Below are positions 1 to 5,320 of a stretch of 6,728 nucleotides of DNA, piece by piece. The translations under genes and the position numbers were made by a program. Origin of the DNA: Thermus kawarayensis JCM 12314 (GTDB taxonomy: Bacteria > Deinococcota > Deinococci > Deinococcales > Thermaceae); NCBI GenBank assembly GCA_001311545.1, contig BBBL01000083.1:1-6728 (forward strand). Direction: 5' to 3'. Position 1 is the stretch's first letter; each line of letters opens with the position of its first letter. Below the pieces are notes generated by a model. It did no database searches, was not told the DNA's origin, and saw only the letters and a list, made by a program, of their open reading frames with translations.

Positions 1-828
1 TTTCGGGCGCCCTCCAGCTGGAAGCGGTAGCGCTCGGCCTTCAGGTCCACCTCCCCCGTGGCCCAAAGGGGCCCCTCGAGGCCCACCCCCTGAAGCCTGG
101 CCTCCACCCGGTCCTCCCGGAAGGCCACCTCCCCCTTGACCCGGTGAGGAGGAAGCCCACCAGCTCCACCACCCCGCCCTCTACCCGGTTCTCCCCCTCC
201 AGTCCTCCGGGCCCAAGGCGCCAGCTCCCCCAGAGCCTGCCCCCTTTCAGCCCCTCGTAGAAGAAGGAAAGCCCCCGCACCTCTCCCTGGTAGCGCACCT
301 CCCAGGCGGAGAGGTCCGGGGCCAGGGCCTGGCCTCCCCCTGGAAGCTCCCCCCGGGGAGCCGGGCCACGAAGGTATAGGGGTTTTCCCCCAGTAGGGTG
401 AGGCGGACGGGAGGCAGAAAGAGCCTTTCCCCCTTGGGAAGCTCCACCTGGGTCTCCTCCAAACGGAGTTGCCGGAAGACCACCCGGATGGCGGGGGGAG
501 GCCCCGGTTTCTCCGGGATCAAGGCCTCCCAGGTGGGCCGGACCTTAGCCCCCCTTACCACCAGGGATACGGGAAGCTCCTTGCGAAGAAGTCCCAATAG
601 ATCATAGCCCAGGCGCACCTCCTCCGCCTCGAGGGCAAGCCCTTCCCCCTTAAGCACCACCCCCCTTAAGCGCAGCCCCAGGAGGAGGTGCCCCCTCACC
701 TCCTGCACCTGGCCCTTAAAGCCCGCCAGAACCAGGCCCCGCTCCACGGCAAGACGCAAAAGGGAAGGCCAGGCCAAAAGGAGGAGGAGCAGGGCGAACC
801 CCAGGAGGAGGAGAAACCCCCGCCGCAT
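1..828 (-). CDS. TamB/AsmA-like envelope protein, N-terminal part (cut by window edge, two apparent frameshifts)
   Basis: This is the N-terminal ~276 residues of a large protein that continues beyond the left edge. It opens with MRR and a hydrophobic segment (about residues 4-23), then a string of short beta-rich repeats alternating leucine/valine with charged residues. That is the look of TamB/YtfN and AsmA-type proteins, which sit in the inner membrane and span the periplasm to move lipid or help assemble outer-membrane proteins. I chose the ATG at 826-828 because it directly precedes the basic and hydrophobic signal-anchor. An ATG at 838-840 or GTG at 844-846 in frame is also possible. No clear ribosome site is seen. 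The frame is broken near 330-334 and near 143-144. Restoring one C/G at each gives continuous TamB-like sequence, so I read these as sequence errors. The family call is from architecture only. Confidence 0.6.
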
Positions 829-873
829 CCCTATTAGCATAGGCACCGGAGATGAAAACCGCGTGGCAAGGAG

Positions 874-1024
874 GGTGACGACTCCCCGCTCTAAAGAGCA
901 GGGCTACAAGATACGGGCTACGCCCGTGACCACGGTTCGTGTAGAGCATTTACTGCCACCACAATCCCCGCAGGCTCCGCCTAAGCCTTTGCCAGGATGT
1001 TCTGTGCGGCCGCTATGTCCCGGT
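874..1024 (-). pseudogene. IS200/IS605 remnant: right end plus last codons of a tnpB
   Basis: Bases 874-938 match the right end of the intact element (3613-3677) with one mismatch. Past that, a variable stretch is followed by a second match (about 971-1024 against 3710-3763) that encodes the end of TnpB's third RuvC motif, RDIAAAQNILAKA, then an in-frame stop. The remaining tnpB, including the zinc finger and RuvC I/II, is absent. It lies 46 bases upstream of the TamB-like start, in the same orientation as the intact copy. It is a relic incapable of making protein, but its 65-nt end is nearly perfect and could still be transcribed as an RNA scaffold. Confidence 0.8.
905..931 (+). repeat. CAAG-stem-TGACC palindrome, copy in remnant right end
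   Basis: The core reads CAAGAT, stem ACGGGC, loop TAC, stem GCCCGT, then GACC. It is identical to the copy at 3644-3670 and has two mismatches to the inverted copy inside tnpB at 4595-4619. Confidence 0.75.
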
Positions 1025-1263
1025 AAAGGAAAAATCGCCCTGTACCCAGAAGTGCCTTCCGCGTATTTAGCCTTAGGAGGAGGTATACGCCTTACAAAGC
1101 CTGTTCTAGACCTCTTCTTCCCCCAAGGGGAAAACCACATGTCCCCCGAGGAAGCCTTACATGAAGCCCTGCTCCTTTGGGGGATGAGTGGACAGACCCC
1201 CTGGGTGAAGCTGTCCGAACACTTTAGCCAGCAGGCTGACAAGCCCGTAGGCGGCATTGGTCT
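1025..1263. other. Gap between IS remnant and lipoprotein gene; possible gene fragment on the plus strand
   Basis: No gene is recognised here. The plus strand is open from the remnant through position 1297, and its translation from about 1045 on looks protein-like (for example MSPEEALHEALLLWG from 1140). It could be a fragment of a gene cut by the IS relic, but it has no recognisable motif and its end runs antisense into the lipoprotein gene. The minus strand is interrupted by stops in the frame that continues from tnpB, so this is not simply more tnpB. No convincing terminator is visible after the lipoprotein stop. Confidence 0.25.
1220..1240 (+). repeat. Degenerate palindrome resembling the CAAG-stem-TGAC family
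   Basis: AGCC, loop AGCA, GGCT followed by GAC, preceded by a T-rich start. It resembles the copy at 3891-3917 (CTTAGCC and GGCTGAC are shared in order) but lacks the CAAG head. It may be a relic, and chance similarity is possible. Confidence 0.3.
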
Positions 1264-1747
1264 TCACTGTCGGGGTGGCTCTCCCAGGACCAGGTAGATG
1301 CGCAATCCGCTGGGTGCCCTGGGGTCTTCCCTGACATACAGGTACCTGGAGGGGTCGTTCTCAATCTCCCTCGTAAACCTCTCGGGAGGTCTATCCGGCA
1401 AGCAGTGCCAGCTTATGTCTATGGGTACCTTCTGGCCCAGAGGAAGGAGTTGAGGCCCTTTCAAGCTGTACCGTGTGATTTCGGGGTAAGGTAAGGGGTC
1501 TGGGATGCGCACGGTTTGGCCTGGGGGGAGAAGTGTTACGAACTCCTCATTGCCTCGATCATAACTCCACATCCGCCACTGCTCCCCCATGTGATTCGTC
1601 ACCATCACCCCCTGACAAACACCCCCGGCTTCGTACATCACGAACAAACTCGGAATACGCTCAGGAACAAACCCCGGGCAAGCGGTAAGCAGGAGGGAGA
1701 GGCCGGCAAGAAGCCCAAAAAAACCCAACTGTTCTGAGGGACCTCAT
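1264..1747 (-). CDS. Small predicted lipoprotein, unknown function (one apparent frameshift in a T7 run)
   Basis: Reconstructed length is 160 residues. With the ATG at 1745-1747 it starts MRSLRTVGFF, a basic then hydrophobic signal peptide ending in the lipobox L20-T21-A22-C23, so it should be lipid-anchored outside the inner membrane. The start is fixed by a strong GGAGGTGA ribosome site five bases upstream. The signal frame and the rest of the protein are joined only if the seven-T run (1717-1723 on the minus strand) is counted as six. Otherwise only a TTG start at 1726-1728 would work, giving a signal without basic residues. The mature part has two further cysteines (C44 and C115, a possible disulfide) and a likely beta-rich body with an LPPGQTVRI stretch, vaguely like Ig-type or BsuPI-type inhibitor domains. 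That resemblance is weak and I do not recognise the family. It follows directly after the peptidase-like lipoprotein gene, almost certainly in one transcript. Confidence 0.7.
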
Positions 1748-1752
1748 CTCTT

Positions 1753-1760
1753 TCACCTCC
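1753..1760 (-). promoter_or_regulatory. Ribosome binding site GGAGGTGA containing the upstream gene's stop codon
   Basis: The Shine-Dalgarno sequence GGAGGTGA ends in the TGA stop of the peptidase-like gene and lies five bases before the ATG of the small lipoprotein. The arrangement implies translational coupling and settles the start of the downstream gene. Confidence 0.8.
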
Positions 1761-3487
1761 GGTACATGCCGTATGCTCCGCTGTAGAAAGAGCCCATATC
1801 GGTTACATTGACATACCGCCCTTGTGGTATGTCCCCCGCACCTTTTGTTGTCCACAGGAGGACACTGGCGGAAAACCAACCCTCGTGCACAATGTATGCC
1901 TGGGACATGGCGTAGTGGCCCTCAAGCCCCAAAGCACGACCAGTAGCATAGAGGGCAATAACAGGTTCGTTGTCCCGTCCAATCTTACCCCGCACAATGT
2001 CCCGCACACGCCAGGTGTGTTGGGAGAAGTCAATCAGGGAGATTGGTATACCTACGACAGTGAGTACTGACCCAGCATAAGCCAGGTTCACAAATGCCTT
2101 GTGGCTACCCCGCATCTCCCAGTTTTTCCCTTCTGGCTGGCGTGGTAACTAATCCATGTGTTGGCCCCAGGAATCATATTGGTATCCCGGGTCATACCCT
2201 GCCCCATGAAATGCCAGGTGTCCGTGTAGCGGGCAATCCTGGGCTGGTAGTAGTTGATGCCATCCCGTGTCCCGAGGAGCACCGGGTCGAACATGATTTG
2301 GGCGAGCTCCCTTTCAGAGCTTGGCGGTCTTCCGTTCACGGTTACGAAATGCACATTGGGGCCGCTTCCAAACCGTTCCCGGTGGAAGGCGTACCAGTTG
2401 AAGAGCCGAACTATGGACATGGGGCCGCAACCGACATAGTCCAGGCGCATTAGCCCGCTAGGACCAAAATCCCAAGCACCCCAAGTACCGTCCGGCAGAT
2501 AACGATATTCTGCTATTGTCTGCTCATTCCCAAACGGGTCTCCCTCTAAAAGACCATTAGCAATGTCGCATTTGTTTTGCGTGGAGCAATCCTGCGGGTC
2601 ATTGGGGTTGTAAAGGCTGTCGTTGGCAATGTCGCCGTTGTAGCGGTTTCCCCTCACCACACTGGCATAGCCCATGCCAGCACAGAACCAGCCCATACAC
2701 CAAGCCCGCTCGTTGACATACTGCGGGCTTATACCCCTGGAAGCCATCTGGGTTTCCAGGAGGGTCAAAAACCCCTCTACATCCAGACTGCCGTCAGGCA
2801 AGGTAAGCGCCTTAGGGTCGGTACTCCGGTGCTCTGAGGGCTAAGGCCCTGTCCGCTGGCTTCGGCAAGGACCCTTGCCCAGTCTTCTTTCATCTTGTCC
2901 AGGATGCCGTCCTTTTGCCTCTGCTCAATGAGGGTCCGCTGTGCCTTTCTCCACTGCTCTACAACCGCCGGGTCCACCTCGGTCGCCGTGGTGGTATCCC
3001 AGATGCGCCCACTGCGGTCTTCCAGGTAGAGAACCCCGGGGGTGGGGCTGAGGAACCGCTTAAAGGAGCCTGCCCGGTCCCGGGTTTCCACTATGCTCTT
3101 GAAACTGCTGGCAGGGATGATGAAGGAGAAGAAGCTACGCTTATCCGTGGCCCCAACCGCAAAGAGGGCATGCTCTGGGTCCGGTGCACTCAGGGTTGCC
3201 CAGAACTCGCCAGTCCCAGGCCCCAATAGAATCAAGTGGTGTAGCGGCTTGCCAGACATATCGTAGACCATTTCCCTGGCAATCCTGTAGCTCTTCCCTT
3301 TTGCCGCCTGTGGACTAAGCCCGCTCGTGGAAACCTTCAGACCCACAGCAAGAGATTCAGCCAGAGCAGGAGGGATGGGGTCCCCATCCGAAGGGGATGC
3401 ACTGGAGGGTTGAACCCCGCCCAACTGACAGGACGCCACAAGTCCGCTGAACCCTACAACCAGCCACCAGCGACCCAGGAACTTCAT
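1753..3487 (-). CDS. Predicted papain-like cysteine-peptidase lipoprotein (two apparent frameshifts)
   Basis: Reconstructed length is 578 residues. The N-terminus MKFLGRWW and a hydrophobic segment end in a lipobox V17-A18-S19-C20, so a lipid-anchored extracytoplasmic protein is expected. Residues to about 220 form a domain I do not recognise. A cysteine-rich stretch follows (WCMGWFC, then a pair of cysteines in an Asn/Asp-rich loop). The C-terminal half carries GCGPMS with C354, EGHYAMSQAY with H525 and YVNVTDMG with D564. That Cys-His-Asp/Asn order and the CGP and GHY contexts are those of C39-like and other papain-fold peptidases. Frame breaks lie at 2815-2817 (one C missing from a run) and 2123-2127 (one A missing from five). 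Both repair cleanly and make the total length divisible by three. A plausible but weak ribosome site (AGGGGT) precedes the ATG at 3485-3487. The substrate is unknown. Base composition is lower in GC than in the flanking core genes, suggesting transfer. Confidence 0.6.
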
Positions 3488-3612
3488 GTTTGTACTTACC
3501 CCTATTTCACTCTAACCCAACACAAGGTAGTTTGGGAACCCCTTTCTCCCTCAGAAGGGCAGGGGGCCGTACACGGCATCATCCGCTACCCGAGCGGCCT
3601 CCTCAGGAGGAA
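3488..3612. other. Spacer between IS right end and lipoprotein gene, with two palindromes
   Basis: This spacer should contain the promoter for the lipoprotein pair, but I cannot point to a convincing -35/-10 set. It contains a hairpin with stem CCGCT/AGCGG (3583-3597), immediately followed by the 13-base palindrome CCTCCTCAGGAGG (3598-3610) that abuts the IS right end. Neither is followed by a T run, so neither is a standard terminator. At 3522-3536 ACAAGGTAG and then TTTGGG recall the IS left-region palindrome but do not fold. Confidence 0.5.
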
Positions 3613-3677
3613 GGTGACGACTCCCCGCTCTAAAGAGCAGGGCTACAAGATACGGGCTACGCCCGTGACCGCGGTTC
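3613..3677 (-). repeat. IS right end, 65 nt, duplicated at 874-938
   Basis: It matches 874-938 at 64 of 65 positions, with the first 58 bases (3613-3670) identical. It extends exactly from the base after the tnpB stop codon to the element's edge and contains both right-end hairpins. Confidence 0.9.
3644..3670 (+). repeat. CAAG-stem-TGACC palindrome, copy in IS right end
   Basis: CAAGAT, stem ACGGGC, loop TAC, stem GCCCGT, GACC. An inverted copy with two mismatches over 26 bases lies inside tnpB at 4594-4619. Confidence 0.85.
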
Positions 3678-4855
3678 TCATGGGACGGCGTGGGCCGTCC
3701 CTGTCCCCGCAGGCTCCGTGCGAGCCTTTGCCAGGATGTTCCGTGCCGCCGCTATGTCCCGGTGTAGGTGGGTACCGCACCGGGGACAGGTGTACTCCCG
3801 CACCCACAACGGCCTCTTTTCCCGATGACCGCACACCGGGCAATCCTGGCTTGTATGTTTGGGGTCTACCCCGATGACCCGCCTACCAGCCACAAGCTTA
3901 GCCCTGCCGGGCTGACCCTCCGCTTTGTAGGCGAGGATTTGGAGAAACTGTGCCCAACCGGCATCCAGTACCCCTTTGGCGATGTGAGAACGAGCAGGCC
4001 AAGTATGTTCAGGTCTTCGTGGACGATGGTGCCATATTCCTTCACCAACCCCCTGGCAAGTTTGTGGTGGAAGTCCTTGCGCTGGTTGGCAATCTTGCGG
4101 TGCAGCCTGGCCAACCGGGTTTGGATCTGCCTGTACCGATAGCTGCCCATCTTCTTGCGGGAAAGCTCCCTTTGAGCGTTGGCTAGTTTCTCCTGTGACT
4201 TCTGGAAGTACCGTGGGGCCTCCACTGTTTTGCCATCCGAGGTGATGAGGAAGTGGGGGTTGGTGCCCAGGTCTATGCCTACGGCCCTTTCGTTTGGGGG
4301 AAGAGGCTTGGGCTCCACCTCACAGGTGAAAACGATGTACCGGTGGTCCCCCTCCCGCTTTACGGTAGCGGTCTTTACCTTGCCTTCCAGGGGGCGGTGT
4401 AGCTTTATCTTCACCGAGCCGATGCCGTAGATGAGAACTCGTTTTCCATCCTTTTGAAGTTTGACCCCGGTAGCCCCGGCCTGGGGGAAGGTGAAGGAGT
4501 CGTAGCGTCCTTTTCCCTTGAAGCGAGGGTATCCGGCTTTCCCTTTCTCCTTCAGTCTGCGGAAGAAGCCCTGGAAGGCTTTATCCACCCGCTCGGTCAC
4601 GGGCAGAGCCCGTATCTTGATGACGTTCTGCAAGACCTGGGAATGAATGCCTCTGTACTCCGGCAGCTCGGCCCGTATCTCGGGTAGATACCTCTTCTGT
4701 TCGTAGAAGCCTACGGTCTTTCCTGCCTTCTTGTAGGCACCCCTGCGTTCTTGCAGGGCGGCGTTGTACAGTTGGCGGCAAAGGTCCAGGGTTTTCTCCA
4801 GGTCCCGGGTTTGGGGCTTGGTGGGGTAAAGGCGGTATTTGAAGGCTTTAAGCAT
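3678..4855 (-). CDS. tnpB: TnpB RNA-guided nuclease of an IS200/IS605 element (one apparent frameshift; two 9-residue insertions)
   Basis: Reconstructed length is 392 residues, normal for TnpB. It begins with the classic MLKAFKYRLYPT at the ATG 4853-4855, with AGGA just upstream. RuvC motifs are intact: D195 in GIDLG, E280 in VHEDLN, D367 in HRDIAAARN. The zinc finger has C339, C342, C357 and C360. TnpB is an omega-RNA-guided DNA endonuclease that helps retain the element at its donor site. The frame breaks at about 3995, where restoring one base (GGCCTG then GCTCGT) rejoins it to the C-terminal 100 residues. Two insertions, residues 79-87 and 314-322, are each 27 nt and palindromic, at positions where I expect HSQVLQ-V-(E/K)RVDKAF and YKAE-AGRRV to be continuous. 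Longer upstream reading in the same frame overlaps acylphosphatase antisense and is not coding. Confidence 0.88.
3891..3917 (+). repeat. 27-nt palindromic insertion in tnpB (encodes residues 314-322)
   Basis: Read on the plus strand: CACAAGCTT, stem AGCCC, loop TGCC, stem GGGCT, GACC. It adds exactly nine codons (G-Q-P-G-R-A-K-L-V) between YKAE and AGRRV of TnpB. Head (CAAG) and tail (TGACC) match the right-end palindrome while the stem sequence differs but still pairs. Confidence 0.7.
4595..4621 (-). repeat. 27-nt palindromic insertion in tnpB (encodes residues 79-87)
   Basis: Read on the minus strand: ATCAAGAT, stem ACGGGC, loop TCT, stem GCCCGT, GACC. It adds nine codons (I-K-I-R-A-L-P-V-T) between VLQNV and ERVDKAF. 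It is inverted relative to the right-end copy at 3646-3671 and matches it at 24 of 26 bases. Confidence 0.8.
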
Positions 4856-4949
4856 GGTCGTCCTGATAGTGGCGTGTGGTGCGTTCTTCGGGCACGTGCG
4901 TATGCTAGCACATTCGCCGCCCACTATGGTATGTGCCCCTTCGGAGCAC

Positions 4950-5026
4950 GTGGGGGAGTCCATGTATCTCCGGTTTAAAAACCAGGGGAAACAAGGTAGC
5001 CCTTTGGGCTGACATAGCTCCCCCAC
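4950..5026. other. Potential three-way-junction fold in the IS left region
   Basis: An outer stem GTGGGGGAG (4950-4958) pairs with CTCCCCCAC (5018-5026). Inside are two hairpins: GGTTT/AAACC (4972-4983), extendable with flanking CC/GG, and AGCCC/GGGCT (4998-5010). The fold works on either strand. It may be the single-stranded left-end structure recognised during transposition, or a leader RNA. Confidence 0.4.
4992..5013 (+). repeat. CAAG-stem-TGAC palindrome, copy in IS left region
   Basis: CAAGGT, stem AGCCC, loop TTT, stem GGGCT, GAC. It shares the stem class of the insertion at 3891-3917 and the CAAG/TGAC ends of all the other copies. Confidence 0.65.
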
Positions 5027-5042
5027 ACCTCCTCTTTTTTTG

Positions 5043-5048
5043 TAAAAT
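5043..5048 (+). promoter_or_regulatory. Probable -10 box (TAAAAT) of a leaderless acylphosphatase transcript
   Basis: TAAAAT lies six bases before the ATG at 5055, so transcription would start at or next to the start codon. Leaderless genes of this layout are common in Thermus and Deinococcus. There is no ribosome site. No good -35 hexamer is present 16-18 bases upstream, where IS sequence now lies. Confidence 0.55.
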
Positions 5049-5054
5049 GCCCCC

Positions 5055-5320
5055 ATGCCGCGTCTGGTGGCCTTGGTCAAGGGAAGGGTACAGGGGGTAG
5101 GATACCGGGCCTTCGCCAGAAGAAGGCCCTGGAGCTTGGCCTTGCCGGCTATGCGGAGAACCTCCCCGACGGCCGGGTGGAGGTGGTGGCCGAAGGCCCC
5201 AAGGAGGACCTCGAGGCCTTCCTCCACCACCTGAGGCAAGGCCCCCGCCTGGCCCGGGTGGAGGCGGTGGAGGTCCAGTGGGCCGAGGAGATGGGGCTGA
5301 AGGGCTTCTACGTGTACTGA
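5055..5320 (+). CDS. acyP: Acylphosphatase (one apparent frameshift)
   Basis: Reconstructed length is 88 residues, typical of the family. It hydrolyses acyl phosphates such as carbamoyl phosphate or 1,3-bisphosphoglycerate in the cytoplasm. The signature GRVQGVGYR carries the catalytic arginine (R18), and [12 protein letters not shown] carries the catalytic asparagine (N36). The protein ends KGFYVY, the usual C-terminal beta strand. The frame is broken at about 5116-5118: one missing C between GCC and AG (alanine then glutamine) restores it, and it then runs cleanly to the TGA at 5318-5320. It has no ribosome site and is probably leaderless. It converges on hflX, and the two 3' ends overlap by 13 bases if the hflX stop is as proposed. 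Confidence 0.88.

Larger units (their letters stand above)
3593..3745 (-). ncRNA. Probable omega-RNA (reRNA) of the TnpB element: scaffold from tnpB 3' end and right end, guide from flank
   Basis: TnpB nucleases of IS200/IS605 elements use an RNA made from the 3' end of tnpB and the right end, with a guide of roughly 16-20 nt from the flanking DNA. Here the right end immediately follows the tnpB stop (3678-3680) and contains, read on the minus strand, the palindrome ACGGGC/GCCCGT and a terminal hairpin (CCCTGCTCT against AGAGCGGGG) followed by AGTCGTCACC. Another perfect 8-bp hairpin, GGGACGGC/GCCGTCCC (3682-3701), sits over the last tnpB codons. The guide would begin at about 3612 and run downward. 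The 5' boundary is a guess, and the RNA itself is inferred from the family. Confidence 0.55.
3613..5041 (-). mobile_element. IS200/IS605-type element carrying only tnpB
   Basis: The element contains tnpB flanked by ends with subterminal hairpins and no inverted-repeat termini, as expected for this group. No TnpA (Y1 HUH transposase) is encoded, so movement would need a TnpA in trans. The right boundary is set by where similarity to the remnant at 874 stops. The left boundary is uncertain: candidate left-end hairpins are at 4933-4949 and 4998-5010. A possible target-adjacent motif, TTTAC read on the minus strand, lies at 5042-5046, which would put the edge at about 5041. Confidence 0.65.
4856..5054. 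other. Left region of the IS and acylphosphatase promoter region
   Basis: No protein gene is accepted here. It holds the hairpin at 4933-4949 (GTGCTCC, GAA, GGGGCAC on the minus strand, one G-T pair), a nested inverted pair GCACAT/ATGTGC (read on the minus strand, about 4908-4936), a larger branched fold (4950-5026), a T7 run (5035-5041) and the acylphosphatase -10 box. A 36-residue minus-strand reading frame (4905-5015) begins downstream of AGGAGGTG but shows no family features. Confidence 0.5.

Noticed and set aside
863..1024. Plus-strand reading frame start over the IS remnant
   Set aside because: The repeated right end gives the same antisense peptide in both IS copies, so it is a shadow of the element.
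904..1257. Minus-strand 117-residue open frame over the IS remnant
   Set aside because: It is in a different frame from the recognisable tnpB tail and reads through the right-end hairpins.
905..5013. CRISPR array from the repeated palindromes
   Set aside because: Copies are unevenly spaced, in both orientations, and partly inside coding sequence.
4905..5015. 36-residue minus-strand reading frame after an AGGAGGTG
   Set aside because: It lies within the folded left region, ends in IS DNA, its first codons are the palindrome itself, and it has no family features.
4970..5026. Hammerhead-like ribozyme core (GAAAC and CTGA present)
   Set aside because: The required CUGANGA is not met (CTGACAT) and the order of core elements does not fit.
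3613..5041. A TnpA (Y1) transposase in the element
   Set aside because: No HUH motif or Y1-type frame is found on either strand; the element is tnpB-only.
4856..5239. In-frame upstream extension of tnpB on the minus strand to position 5239
   Set aside because: It lies antisense to acylphosphatase and across the IS left region. The canonical TnpB start MLKAFKYRLYP is at 4855.
4905..5307. Continuation of the hflX C-terminal frame through acyP on the minus strand
   Set aside because: It is a low-complexity Pro/Gly/Arg translation antisense to acyP, best explained by a missing base at 5330-5333.
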